A stretch of 64,000 nt of DNA, taken from positions 48,217,618 to 48,281,617 of the forward strand of contig NC_087067.1 of the NCBI RefSeq assembly GCF_963678635.1, in the 5' to 3' direction. Below the pieces are notes generated by a model. That model was not told the origin of the DNA. It did not search any database and saw only the letters and a program-made list of their open reading frames with translations. The stretch is from Symsagittifera roscoffensis (taxonomy: Eukaryota; Xenacoelomorpha; Acoela; Convolutidae). Within the stretch, counting starts at the first letter, position 1; the number at the start of each line of letters is the position of its first letter. Below, piece after piece: positions 11,650 through 21,721 of the stretch. The translations under genes were made by a program, and so were the position numbers.

Positions 11650-13578
11650 CTAAAAAAGCACCAGATAAAAAATAATAGGTCTTCCTTCAAGACCAATGGG
11701 ATTGAAGGAATCTATCGCTGCAGGAAATTTGTTCACCAGTCGCGGTGCACGACAGCAGAAATTGGTATCTCCTTTTAATAGACGAGAACGCTCAGCTTTG
11801 AATTCAAGTTTATTTTGTCTGAAGTTCATTCTGATTGCCAGATGTGCAGAAGAATCAAAATCAAAGCAACCAGCAATAAGTTTTGACAGCATACGCAAAT
11901 CCGTGAATTGCAAATAAAGCGAAACAGGGAGAAGGTTGAGAAACAACAGACGCTCCTTGTAGTTTTCACAATGTGGGAGAATCCACCTCGTTACTCGCTT
12001 CTGAACTGCTTCGAGATTTCTCATTGACCGGACCGAGGCGTGCCAGCAACAACTCGCATACATCATAATGGGCAGCACCATTGTTTTGTAAAGATTGAGT
12101 GTGCTTTTCACGGAAATATGAGATGAATTTCTCTTCATCATGAAGAACATTTTATTTGCCTTACTGCATTTTTCTTCAAAATGAGCGTCCCACTTCAAAT
12201 TGTCAGCAATTTGGAGACCCAAGTCTTTGTGCTCTAGTGAAAAAGCGATTGGAGCACCTACAAATTGGCAGTCTTTCAGACTCGAAAGTCATAGCCACAC
12301 ATTTATCAACATTAAATTTTATCATGTTTTGTTGGGACCAGTTGCAAATGTAGGAAAAATCTGTTTCTATCAGAACCTTGTTTGTATTTAACTAAAGAAA
12401 TTTAGCATCATCAGCACAAAGATATGGCTCGAAGCACTGTAAAGAACCAGGCAAATCTTTGATAAAAAATTAAAAACAAGAGGGGTCCTAACAAGGAGCC
12501 TTGCGACACGCCACTAGTCACAGGTATGGAACCGGAAAACATCCCTCGTAATCGAGCTTTTTGCGCACTGTTGGATAAGTAGCTCTTAAGAAGCTTCAGC
12601 AGTTTGCCTCGTACTCCAAAAATGTGCAGTTTAGCAATAAGAATCTGATGATCAACGTTAACGAACGCTTTCTTGAAGTCTGTAAAGATCACTGTATATA
12701 TCACGAGATTTGTATGTAGTTTTTCACTTCCATTTTTGAACCTATCTTGTGCACTGGGGTGACTACAGCTTCTTTCCAGGCGTCAGGATGCATGCCAGCT
12801 TGCTTGATTCTATAAAAGAGAGTTTTCAGGGGTTTCGCGACAGCATTAGAGGTATGCTTGAACAATCTTGCAGGAATATTATTTTGTCCGGTTGCTTTTG
12901 TCACATCAAGATCATCAAGAATTTTGACCAAAAAATGTTCGTCAATAGCAAAATTATTGATGATGATGTCAGTTTTGTCGGAAAACGTTTGAATACGACC
13001 ACTGGGTTGGTTGAAAACTGTGGCAAAAAAGGCATTGAAAAGCTCAGCTTGTTCCGTTTGTTCTTGCGTGTTGAGCTTCTGACTTGTTGTAGCAACTCAA
13101 TGCCTTCTGTCATCAGCACGAACAGTTTTAATCTCCACAAAACATCAGTTCATAAAAGCTGTACAATTCTTTCAGAGATCTGATTCGACTGAATACACTG
13201 GTCCATTACTCTAGAGCGACTCTGTAACCACTGTTAGACGTTGAATTATAGCAGCAAACAATCAACAGCTTGCAGCCATTTACTACGGTGGTACATGAAA
13301 CCACCAAATCGTCATCAGTAACACTCAGAGTATCTGCGAGAGCGTCCCGCCTCAATCTGAACACCACCATGTCGAGAGATATGATCTGCACTAGCGCGCT
13401 CTGACCGAAACAACTCATAATTGGGCAGGAATAGTTCAATGTCATCGACTTGCTCGGTAAGCCATGTTTTTGTCAGACAAAGTAAAATAATATTGCTCAT
13501 TGCAACAAAGTTAGCGAACGTCACGCGATTTTGTAGATTCAGGAGGCTTCTCACATAGTATAAAAGACAGTTTATCAC
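11650..13578 (-). pseudogene. LINE ORF2: endonuclease plus reverse transcriptase, broken
   Basis: From the 5' side, 13578-13206 holds an APE-endonuclease N-terminus: a YYVRSLLN-like start, LLCLTKTWL where the family has ETWL, and YELFRSERA. Most of the remaining endonuclease is missing. RT motifs follow: VTKATGQNNIPARLFK (12905-12850), FTDFKKAF with VDHQILIAKL (12680), and GVSQGSLLGPLLF (12500). The catalytic F/YADD box is lost near 12410. The C-terminal region with LKWDAHFEEKCSKANKMFF and RNLEAVQKRVTRWIL (12222-11650) is well kept. In LINEs this protein nicks target DNA and reverse-transcribes the RNA in place. Several frames are used, so it is not functional. Confidence 0.85.
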
Positions 13579-13644
13579 TGACGAGAATAGAAGCGACTTT
13601 CGCGGTAGTCATTTTTCGATATCAGCATCAGTAACTGTTACCCA

Positions 13645-14618
13645 CTAATGGCCTCGGTCAGTTTTTCTAAGAAGCTCATTGTCTTTCAATCGGGGGGTGT
13701 TTCTTTGAACACCAGAGCTGATGAAATCCTTTCTAAGTTTCAACAGTCGTCTGTACGCGACAGTGGATAGATCACGGGAAACATACACATTTTTATGAAA
13801 CTCAGAAGTTTTCAGTTTCACTAGAGAAGAAAAGATGACCCGTTTGTCGATTTGTGACCTGAGAATTACTAGAAGCGTTCGCGGCGGTCTGTTGATATCG
13901 TTGTTCAACATACCGAGTCTGTAGGCATCGTCGATCACTGGGTCTGTGTCAGTCAAAAAGTTCAAAATTTTTTTCACGGCAGCGAAATCTTCTTGGAACC
14001 TGAGGTCTTTTTCTTCGTTTTTTCTCTCTGAAATACCTCTTACGCGCAGGGCGAAAGGACTTGTGTTTCTTTCAGTTTTCACAATTTCAGGCGCTTCAAC
14101 GGCGTCTGCAGGCGCAGGCGTATTGAGCAATGCCTTTTCAACATTCCAAACTGAGCTCAAAATAGTTTGAATTTTTTCGGCTATTTTGTCAGTTTGTTTG
14201 AGCAGGTTTGTTGAGAAACGAATCTCTCCTTCCTTGTAGAATAAAATTGGTACAGAAAAGCAACACATTATCTCTGACAGCTGAGAGAGCACTGAGAACA
14301 GTGTCTTCAAATCCAGCCAATTTTTTTGACCAATGCATGATGGATGAGCAACAGACAAAGAGAAAGATTTCGCTGTCTTTCGTTGGATGCTTGCATGTTG
14401 AACAGTGTTTTTCGTTGAATACGGAAGAACTCGTAGTCATCGTTGCGTTTGTTTTTTCTTTGTTTTCCTTTGATTCGAGTTATAGAGTATGGATGAGAGG
14501 CGATAAGCTGCAGGCTGGGGCACAATGTGAACGGGTTGAAATTGCAGTTCCCGCGGGATGGATGGCGAACGTTTGTGTTTATGTTTCGAGAAATTATTTT
14601 TGAATTTATGTATTTCAA
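13645..14618 (-). pseudogene. LINE ORF1 with PHD-like finger and L1-ORF1-like RNA-binding domain
   Basis: The N-terminal part (14440-14330) has CSTCKHPTKDSEIFLF then a Cys pair and MHW, as in PHD-type fingers of CR1/L2 ORF1 proteins. After a frameshift, 14358-13645 encodes an RRM/CTD-like domain: LRVRGISE, VIDDAYRLGML, RPPRTLLVIL, VYVSRDLSTVAYRRL and a basic tail. In LINEs ORF1 is a nucleic-acid chaperone that coats the RNA. The distance to ORF2 is about 70 bp, as expected for a bicistronic element. Confidence 0.75.
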
Positions 14619-14739
14619 AGTTTGGCATAGGCTGTCTTAAAGCAAACACGGCTTTATGAAAAGGCTCTGCACTTTCACGCAACTTCCAAATTATTTTGAT
14701 AAACTCTATGTTTGCAATAATGTAATATAGACTTTTGTG

Positions 14740-15975
14740 CTATCTACTTTGATATGCTAAAAGCTTTTCGCTCTGTGTCTCATAACGTTTTGCTTAACAA
14801 ACTTTACAACTTTTGGTTTTGAAAGCGCGTTTATCCGTCTCAGTTCCTATTTGTCGAATCGCATTTAGAGGGTGCGCGTTAACAGTTTTCTGTCCTTTGA
14901 ATGGCCGCGTACCAAGCTGCGTTCCTCAAGCAACTATTCTAAGCCCTCTACAATTCCTAATTTATATCAACGATCTGCCTGATGTTTTAAATTTTTCTTT
15001 TCCCTATCTGTTCACCGATAACAGTGGCTCATGCTTGAATAATTTACTGTCTGACTTACACGGAGTCTCCTTGTGGTGTAATCTCAACGGCCTTGATTTT
15101 CACCCTGACAAGACTAAACTAATCTCAATTTTTCCTCCACCATCTTCTATCGAATTGACGCATCAATAGAATTTGTTGCGCAAATCAAAGATATGGGAGT
15201 TCTTTTTTCTCCAAGGTTATCTTTTAACAACCATAATGACTATCAACTTGGTAACGCGTCACGCTGTTTTTTTTATTTAAGCAGAATGTTCCAATTAATT
15301 CCCCTAACAAAACGAAATAGGGAATTCAGAAGTAGGGAGCTGACACTAGGGCAATAGTTCCAGAATCGAAAAATTCTGGCTAAAACAAAAAATTTTGAAA
15401 TAACTTACATATTAGCATAAAAAAAGCGACAAAACGAAATTGTAAAAACAAAAAAGGTGAAAACTCTCAGAAATTTGTGACAAAAGGTTAAGAATTGTTA
15501 CATAATAGTTGTTACATAATTCCAGTAAAATTTGTAGAGTTTTGATTGGTTGAATTTTTTAAATTTTGAAATAATGATGTGTAAGACACTTTTCATGATC
15601 TTTGATCATTTTGTACAGATAGTTTAGAATTTTTAAAACCTGAAGATGCACCAAAATGTGCGAAAACTATTGTTTGATTTTACAATTTTAACGCATTCTC
15701 AATATATCTCTTGTGTACGATCCATTTTTGCATATAGTTCTTGTATTTGGTACCCCAGTATTAATTTCTTAGGTCAACTAGAATAACTGCAAAAAAAGGC
15801 TGCTCGCTGGATAACAGTATGCCATGATTGTAAGCAAGCTCTGTTTCAACAACTGCTATTGCCAATATGCTATCATCTCATCTTTTCTGATTATATCCTG
15901 TTATAACTTATCAATCTTAACTTTTCTAAAAACTCGTATAAACCTAATGTGTTTTTGATTTACCCCATAAACGGT
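14740..15975 (+). pseudogene. Second LINE reverse transcriptase, plus strand, heavily decayed
   Basis: Separate RT traces appear in order in changing frames: DMLKAFRSVSHNVLLNKL (14755), CVPQATILSPLQFLIYINDLP (about 14910, for GVPQGTILSPLLF), a damaged YADD box reading LFTDNSG (15010), DFHPDKTKLI (15098), KDMGVLFSP (15190), and after a gap QKKAARWITVCHD (about 15795) with LLLPICYHL. Bases 15320-15700 match nothing and are probably an insertion or diverged sequence. A tetranucleotide microsatellite follows, as at the 3' end of some CR1/L2-type elements. It stands back to back with the minus-strand LINE and belongs to a different family. Confidence 0.75.
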
Positions 15976-15986
15976 AATTAAAGACT

Positions 15987-16008
15987 TATCTATCTATCTA
16001 TCTCTATC
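15987..16008. repeat. (TATC)n microsatellite
   Basis: About five TATC units, the last interrupted by TC. It directly follows the AATTAAAGACT end of the plus-strand LINE relic and could be its replicated 3' tail. Confidence 0.85.
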
Positions 16009-17001
16009 TTCAGAAAAATCGTTTTATTTGTATTTGAGCTGTGTCAATTGGGAGCAACATGCAGGAAAATAGTGTACTTGCGAACGCTGTAACATTAAAA
16101 ACAATTAAATTTAGACCCATTTTTTTCAATAGCTTTTTCTTGAAGATAAAATAGTGGCAGTCTATGGAAAGATTGCGTGGAATAAATATAAACTTATCTG
16201 ACGAAGAACGATACTTATTAACTTTTAGCCTAATTTTTGTGATAAACTTAATAAATAGATTTGTTATGTTTGATGTTTGTGCCTGTATGTGGAGCGCCCT
16301 CTGAGGGATTTTAGAGACAGGTCTGCCAAGTGGCTTTCTGTGGAGAGGTGGGAAACTGGAACTGGCTTGAGGAGTCTGGTGGTGCGCCGCTGGACCTACT
16401 GAGCTCGGGTGAGATTGTTCCTTGTTTTTGATTTTTATTATTCGATTTAAAAATTTAAATTAATTTAGTTGTCTTTTTTTTATTTGCTGATTTATAAAAT
16501 TCTCACTAACCGCTTATCATGGGATAGTTCAGTCCCCAAAGTCCAGTCAAAATCCTTTTTTTTACCTTTATGCTGCGTCAAGATCAGGAAAAACAACAAA
16601 GAGTGTACAAGCAAAGATTGCTTAAAACCTTCAGGACTGATAAATTAGATTAGATGTGATTGTTGTTCTAGTACGTATCATATCAGTTGTGTAAATATTT
16701 CTCTTAGCGACTCTAAGAAAACGCAATGGTTTCAGTGTCCTTTATGCGTTGATGTAAAATCTGTTAATAAAGCAACAATAGGTAAAGATTTAGTGCTAGA
16801 CAATTATGTTAATACAGCCATCTCAAATGTCCGAGTACTCAAGAGAGTACCAAAAGACTCGCGAGTTCCCTTGGCGGAAAGTCTTGTTTTTTTTTGGAGC
16901 AACCGAAAAGTAGTGGACGCAAACAGACAACAAGCATAAGTTCTTTGATTAAAAAAAAATTCGAGCAAATGACGTGTCACTTCCAAAACCCCATCCCCAA
17001 G
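16009..17001. other. No gene recognised
   Basis: AT-rich. Bases 16270-16420 are less AT-rich (TGTGGAGCGCCCTCTGAGGG and onwards) but hold no long frame. A 95-codon minus-strand frame at 16804-17091 runs into the hairpin below and has no recognised motif. The 5' part of the retroelement at 17048 should lie here, but I cannot see it. Confidence 0.4.
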
Positions 17002-17047
17002 TTTCAAGCCCGCCTCTGAGTGACCTCGAGCAGAGACGGGCTTGAAA
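17002..17047. repeat. 17-bp inverted repeat with 12-base loop
   Basis: Arms 17002-17018 (TTTCAAGCCCGCCTCTG) and 17031-17047 pair with one mismatch. The right arm is exactly where the endonuclease-type retroelement becomes recognisable, so the palindrome may mark an inverted-duplication breakpoint. Confidence 0.75.
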
Positions 17048-17537
17048 GTTTGCGTATATATTTTTTGCGTACAAGCCCTTGTTTTTTGCAAAATGATTTT
17101 TTGGAACGCTACGATAAATTACTAAGAAATTTGTTGTGCAAGGTCACTAACGTGAAAATGGATGATAACCAGTTTTTACAAGCAGTTCTCCCAACAACCA
17201 AAGGTGGCTTGGGCGTTTCTTCCGCTCGTCTACTCGCTTTACCCGCTTTCTTAGCCTCAGCAGTAGGAGCGAAAGATGCCTTGAGCGAAATCTTTGGACT
17301 GGAGCATGTGGATGGAACCTATGATGATGCGCTTAAACGGTGGTTTGAACTTGAAAAATTGAAATGGCTCCGGAAAATGAAATCCAAAAAAATTGGACGG
17401 AGCCAATTTTTGACAGCGAAATTGCAGACTTGATTTTACGACTCGAACCAACGGACGTAAAAAAGTTCAACGCGTTCCAAGATAAATTTGGCTCCCAATG
17501 GTTGAACGTCATCCCGTGCAAAAATTTAAGTTAAAAA
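17048..17537 (+). pseudogene. Upstream half of an R2-type-endonuclease retroelement, cut by the LTR element
   Basis: After the hairpin a frame reads YFLRTSPCFLQND, FLERYDKLLRNLL, QAVLPTTKGGLGVSS and LLALPAFLASAVGA, typical of the region C-terminal to the RT palm in elements whose last domain is a CCHC plus restriction-like endonuclease. The main frame stops at 17433, but the next frame continues with RLEPTDVKKFNAFQDKF and WLNVIPCKNLS up to 17537, where the LTR element begins. The protein resumes at 35771. The RT catalytic part is absent, so it was already incomplete or frameshifted. Confidence 0.75.
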
Positions 17538-18450
17538 TGTGACATTCGACCAGAATGGACAAAATGCAATCTCTGCAGACTTCGAAATTTTAGCAGTGAA
17601 CCTTCCGAGTTAATGATTTTGAAGGATTAACGACGTTATTCGGATGATTAGCAGAACGGTGAAGGTCAGGATATTCCCGTATTTTAAAATTTTAAATTTT
17701 CGAAGTGATGACGTAACATTTCTGAGAAACGTCAGAAACGGCCATTTTAGCAAAAAGAACTAAGAAAAACAGAACAACTTTATCTGTGATTGCGAACAGA
17801 ACGGAAATCGAAATTAAAGAAAACGACAACGAATTACAGAGAACGTTCCGAGTTGCAACTATTGTGCTGCTACAATAGTTGCAAGGCCGTTGCGAACAAC
17901 GGTGAAGGGTGAAAACCAGCCTTCCGTGTTATCGTGAAATCGAACTTAAGGAGCTTGATTCAGTGGATTCACAAATCCGGAAGGGTTTCGGGACTGAAAC
18001 TTTTAGCCTGTTATATGAACTTTTAGCATCCTGTCATGTCCTGACTTGAATTTAACTGATATTTGGATTAGTTTTGACAAGGATGAGGTGCTAGGAGTTG
18101 GGGGAGAGGGTTGATCCATCTTCGATGGAGATGATGATTTTTATCTACTGAACAAAAACAATAGTAATATAATAAATATTAGCCCTGTTTTTAGGAGTGA
18201 CCTCGTGGTCTGGGGATACTGAGACCCAGCCATGAGCTCACTATTTGCATGTAATTAAGTTAATTTGAGCGTTCTGGTCGAAGCCGGAGAACAGTAACGT
18301 TTTTGTCGACCCGATGTTGGAAAGACCACCGAAAGTACTGGCTTGGTAGAGACGATGAAAAGCATGCAAAGCTCTGTTTAGACGTTAGCCAGTCGTCTTA
18401 AGACTTAGTTTTGTTTTCCGTTGATATGTATCTTCCGGGCGAATGTTACA
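17538..18450 (+). repeat. 5' LTR
   Basis: Begins TGTGACATTC and ends GAATGTTACA, so it has TG...CA termini. It aligns with 34858-35770 without indels and with about eight substitutions. It contains one copy of the leader motif (AATCCGGAAGGGT, 17973) and an AATAAA at 18171. The transcription start cannot be placed by eye. Confidence 0.95.
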
Positions 18451-18462
18451 TACATGTTTTTA

Positions 18463-18480
18463 TGGCGCTCCTGGGTGTTA
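18463..18480 (+). promoter_or_regulatory. Candidate tRNA primer-binding site
   Basis: TGGCGCTCCTGGGTGT starts 12 bases after the 5' LTR. It begins with TGG, the complement of a tRNA CCA end, as expected for minus-strand priming. I cannot assign the tRNA. The 12-base gap from the LTR is slightly longer than usual. Confidence 0.6.
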
Positions 18481-18509
18481 TTCTTTTTAACATCATGACC
18501 GGCAGAACC

Positions 18510-18549
18510 GTTAACGAGCACTCCGAGCCGAGCGGATGCTCACATTAAC
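18510..18549 (+). promoter_or_regulatory. GC-rich stem-loop at the start of the leader
   Basis: GTTAACGAGCACTCCG (18510-18525) pairs imperfectly with CGGATGCTCACATTAAC (18533-18549) across a 7-base loop. It lies 30 bases after the primer-binding site, where packaging or dimerisation hairpins sit in other LTR elements. A further G/C-rich block follows to about 18610. Function is inferred from position only. Confidence 0.45.
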
Positions 18550-19010
18550 GCCCTTATTAGGCCTAAAACCGCCGGGGCGGAGGGGTGGTTCGGAGCGCGG
18601 AAGCCCTCCGGATTACCGTGAATAGCTTTTTAACTTAGTTAAGACCGAAAATTCACGAACCAGGAAGGGTGGGGATATCGGCCATTCCCTCATCCCCTGA
18701 GTGGTTTGTGACCAAAAACACTTGAAGATATAAGTAAAACCAAACAAAAAGTAGTATAGTACCCAAGAAAAACAAAAAGCATAAAAAATTGCCGAAAGAA
18801 TCAAAAACAGTAAAAAAGTAAAAAAATCAGTAGAAATCATCCCCCCAGACAAGATGTGATTCAACCCCCCCGTTTGTTGTTGATAGATATATTGTTGTTA
18901 CAGGCATTTATATCAGTCAGGATTGTTTCGATCAGTTTTGTGGCCCGTTTGTGAGGCTTGTACTGTAGGGTTATTTGAGCATTTAAGCACGTTAATGATA
19001 AATTGCGCTC

Positions 19011-20405
19011 AATCCGGAAGGGTCAGCTGATTTGCGCTCAATTCGGAAGGGTCTTGGGTGAAGACCGATCCGGCAAGCTGTTCAAGGAGCAACAAGAAGG
19101 GGCTCAACGACAACAACAATCGACTGTTGGGTATCGTTAACAAGTTTTGTATCCCTTTTGGTACAAAAAGTAAGATAGTAATCTGTGGGGGGCTCGACAG
19201 TGCTGCACTGTAGTGACCCTTCACCGAACTGCGAATATCCGAGTTAAGCACCTTAATTCGGATATTAAACAAACCCGGAGGGGTATAGTATTACTATTAT
19301 TATTACTTATAGAGCCTATATTAATAGTCTTATATCGTTTTTCAGTGAAAAACAACGAAAACAGACCGGTTTTTAGGGTCAAAATAGCGATATTTTGATC
19401 CCCCCACAAGTCGCGATTTTTGAGATATCGATATTTTTTCAAACGGAAAAAAGCGCTAAGTTAGTGTGTTACATCGTAACTGCACTACCACAATATATAG
19501 AACCGGTTAAGGTTAGTTCGGAAGTGGTTGGAACTATTTTGGAACCAAAAACCGAATTTTCGTGATTTTTGAGAAAACGAAACACTATAAATTTAGAAAA
19601 TTTTTTGAAATTTTTGAGTTACAACAGTAAAAATAGTTGTTCGGACAACGTCCACTAGTGAATCTACAAGTTTTAAAACCCGCTACCCGAAAGCCTTCCG
19701 GGTTGCAGAGAAATCGGACATAACGTGTTTGATTTGGTGGATTCATCAATCCGGAGGGGTCCAGGTAGCATAGTTTTTCGCAAATTTTTTCTATAAAAGC
19801 GTTTTAGATCGGGTCTTTTGCATTGAACTAGAAGAGTATAGGCCTTTTGAGCTCGGATCGATAATTTTTAGGTCGGAAGGACCAGAATTGCGGAAAAAGT
19901 TAGGTGGAACCTATAAGTGAGAAATTTTTTGAGTTTGCAAGAAAGACGTTTTGGCTAATAACTTTTCGACAACTGGACAGATCCGGTTAATCTTGGTACC
20001 ATTAGATCAGAAATTAGCTGAACTTACTAGTAGGAAAAAGAATTACTCAAAAAAGCGAGCGAGAAAATTTTTGGAGATTGTTTTTAGCAAATTACACAAA
20101 TCCGGAGGGGTACACCCTGCACGTTTTGTAAATTTTTCTGAAAAACCCTTAGACCCCTACCAAAAGGTAATAGCGGTTGAATAAAGTAACTTTAGGCCAT
20201 TCTAGACCAAAAGCGAGGGCTAAAGGCACAGCAAAAGCTTAATCGAGCCGAAGTTAGGCCAGCGATAAGACCCTTTACCGTTGGTGTGAATTGTCAAATA
20301 AGAAGCTTAACTTCAATCCGGAAGGGTCTAGGAAGGTAGCACATACCCTTCCCAGTTAATTGAAAGAGCATAATTGCATCGGAGAACGTATCAGGAGGGG
20401 TATAG
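19011..20405 (+). repeat. Scattered copies of the AATCCGGAGGGGTC leader motif
   Basis: Copies or close variants occur at 19011, 19040, 19272, 19748, 20099, 20315 and about 20391. Differences are mostly A/G at the seventh purine or C/T in TCCGG. At 19725-19760 the copy shares flanking sequence with the one in the LTR (GATT-GGTGGATTCA before it), so part of the array arose by duplication of an LTR-like segment. Confidence 0.8.
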
Positions 20406-20442
20406 GTTGAAAAAAGGAAATCTCCGAAAAGCTACTTTTTAC

Positions 20443-20653
20443 AAATCCGGAGGTGTCCGAATCCGGAGGGGTCTTATAGTTGCTAATTCGGAGGGGTCCG
20501 AATCCGGAGGGGTCTTATAGTTGCTAATTCGGAGGGGTCCAAATCCGGAGGGGTCTTCTATTAACCAACTCAGAGGGTCCAAATCCGGAGGGGTCTAGAT
20601 TCTATCAATCCGGAAGGGTCCTATTTGTGCCAATCCGGAGGGGTATTATTTTA
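20443..20653 (+). repeat. Cluster of about ten AATCCGGAGGGGTC motifs
   Basis: Within 210 bp the motif occurs at about 20444, 20460, 20485, 20500, 20526, 20542, 20569 (degenerate), 20582, 20606 and 20632. A 40-bp higher-order unit containing CTTATAGTTGCTAATTCGG is repeated twice (20461-20500 and 20501-20540). Spacing is 15-27 bp and spacers differ elsewhere, so this is not a simple satellite. It could bind Gag, a host factor or the ribosome. Confidence 0.9.
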
Positions 20654-21418
20654 TTAAGGACTTAGGTAGACGAAAGAAAGACTAAAAAGAGAAAGGTATT
20701 AGGTTATTAGCACACAGGCTAGGTATCAGTGACTGCACTGGTAACTTGCCTTTCAATAAGAACCAGACTAATACAGAACAGGTCCGAACTCGGATATTCG
20801 CGACACTAAGTCTAAATTAAAAAGAGCGTGATTCATTGGTGTGGATTGAAACATAATACGTTTTTGGGAAAAGTGACTGCCCTGAGGATTTTAGTAGGTC
20901 TAGCTCGGGCAGTCCGAAGGCAGATAGGTAACACAGTACTCGGTGGGTGCAATAGACGCCCACTTGAGAAAATTACTGCCTTCAAAGTTTTGTCTGTTTG
21001 GTGCGGCACCGAGCAGGGAAAGCTTTTTCTTTAAAAGACAGGTTCGACTATTGTACTGCGACCGACTAAGAGTACAAGACACATACGGTTTTTTATATAT
21101 ACATTCATATTGTGTCAAAATAAATTATTTGTTTTTGATTTTAAATCAACGTAAACTGTGCTTGATTGGGTAGTGAGTACACTATCTTTTAAATCGACTG
21201 ATAACATCATATTGTACTAGTTTCAAAATCTTTGGACCGATAATCGGTTAGTGTGAATAAATTTTATACAAACTGTACTCTGACAACATACAGGGATTCG
21301 TGGTCACTATTTAATAGAATCTGGTGAAATTTTTTGTGTTGTGTCATTATTATTGTTAAAACTATAAGGTCTCTAGCAATTGAGTCAAGAGTAGGCATTG
21401 GAAAGTGACAAATAGAGA

Positions 21419-21721
21419 ATGAGTCTAGACAAGTCAAGGATACCAAAACGAGGTAATAGCTCTAGGAAATTCATACCTGAAAAGCAAAGAAAAACGATGA
21501 CCGATCCTTTTGTGGATTGGATCAAGCGATCCCGGTCTGACAAAAGGGGGAGGGTTTCAGTCAAAATGGTTGAAACGAGAAGTCAGAAGACCTCAGAAGA
21601 GCAAAGAGAACTGTTAGAAGTGGAGGTCAAAACAGACCATACCATGAACGACAACCAGGAAGTAACTGGACTGGAAGGGAGAGGCAGAAAGCTGGCGAGT
21701 GAATCTACTCCGGTAGAATAA
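21419..21721 (+). CDS. N-terminal Gag segment ending at an in-frame TAA
   Basis: An ATG at 21419 opens a 100-codon frame rich in Lys, Arg and Glu (SRIPKRGNSSRKF, a WIKRSRSDKRGR stretch). It ends at TAA 21719-21721, after which the same frame stays open into Gag-Pol. No ATG lies between the stop and 21767, so this is best read as the true Gag start, separated from the rest by a nonsense mutation or a readthrough stop. The basic patch may act in RNA binding or nuclear targeting. Alternatively it is an independent small protein. Confidence 0.6.
   Translation: MSLDKSRIPKRGNSSRKFIPEKQRKTMTDPFVDWIKRSRSDKRGRVSVKMVETRSQKTSEEQRELLEVEVKTDHTMNDNQEVTGLEGRGRKLASESTPVE

Larger units (their letters stand above)
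11640..14620 (-). mobile_element. CR1/L2-like non-LTR retrotransposon, decayed, both ORFs present
   Basis: Read on the minus strand the order is ORF1 (PHD-like finger then RNA-binding domain), APE-type endonuclease, then reverse transcriptase: the normal layout of a two-ORF LINE. Coordinates cover the recognisable coding part only. Frameshifts throughout and a shortened endonuclease show it is dead. No poly-A tail is visible at the 11640 side. Confidence 0.8.
18481..21418 (+). other. Long untranslated leader of the LTR element
   Basis: Almost 3 kb separates the primer-binding site from the first Gag-frame ATG. It holds no convincing coding frame; short frames do not share codon use with gag. 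Its main feature is the repeated AATCCGGAGGGGTC motif, scattered and then clustered at 20443-20653. Several ATGs would hinder scanning, so an intron or internal initiation is likely. Candidate donors (AGGTAAC at 20937, AGGTAAT at 21451) are visible, but I cannot choose between them. Confidence 0.7.

Noticed and set aside
16804..17091. Minus-strand coding frame before the endonuclease element
   Set aside because: It crosses the hairpin at 17002-17047, has no recognised motif and no neighbour to support it.
20443..20653. Short regular repeats that resemble a CRISPR array
   Set aside because: Motifs are 14 bp with 1-13 bp spacers, some spacers are repeated, and the array lies in the leader of a eukaryotic LTR element.
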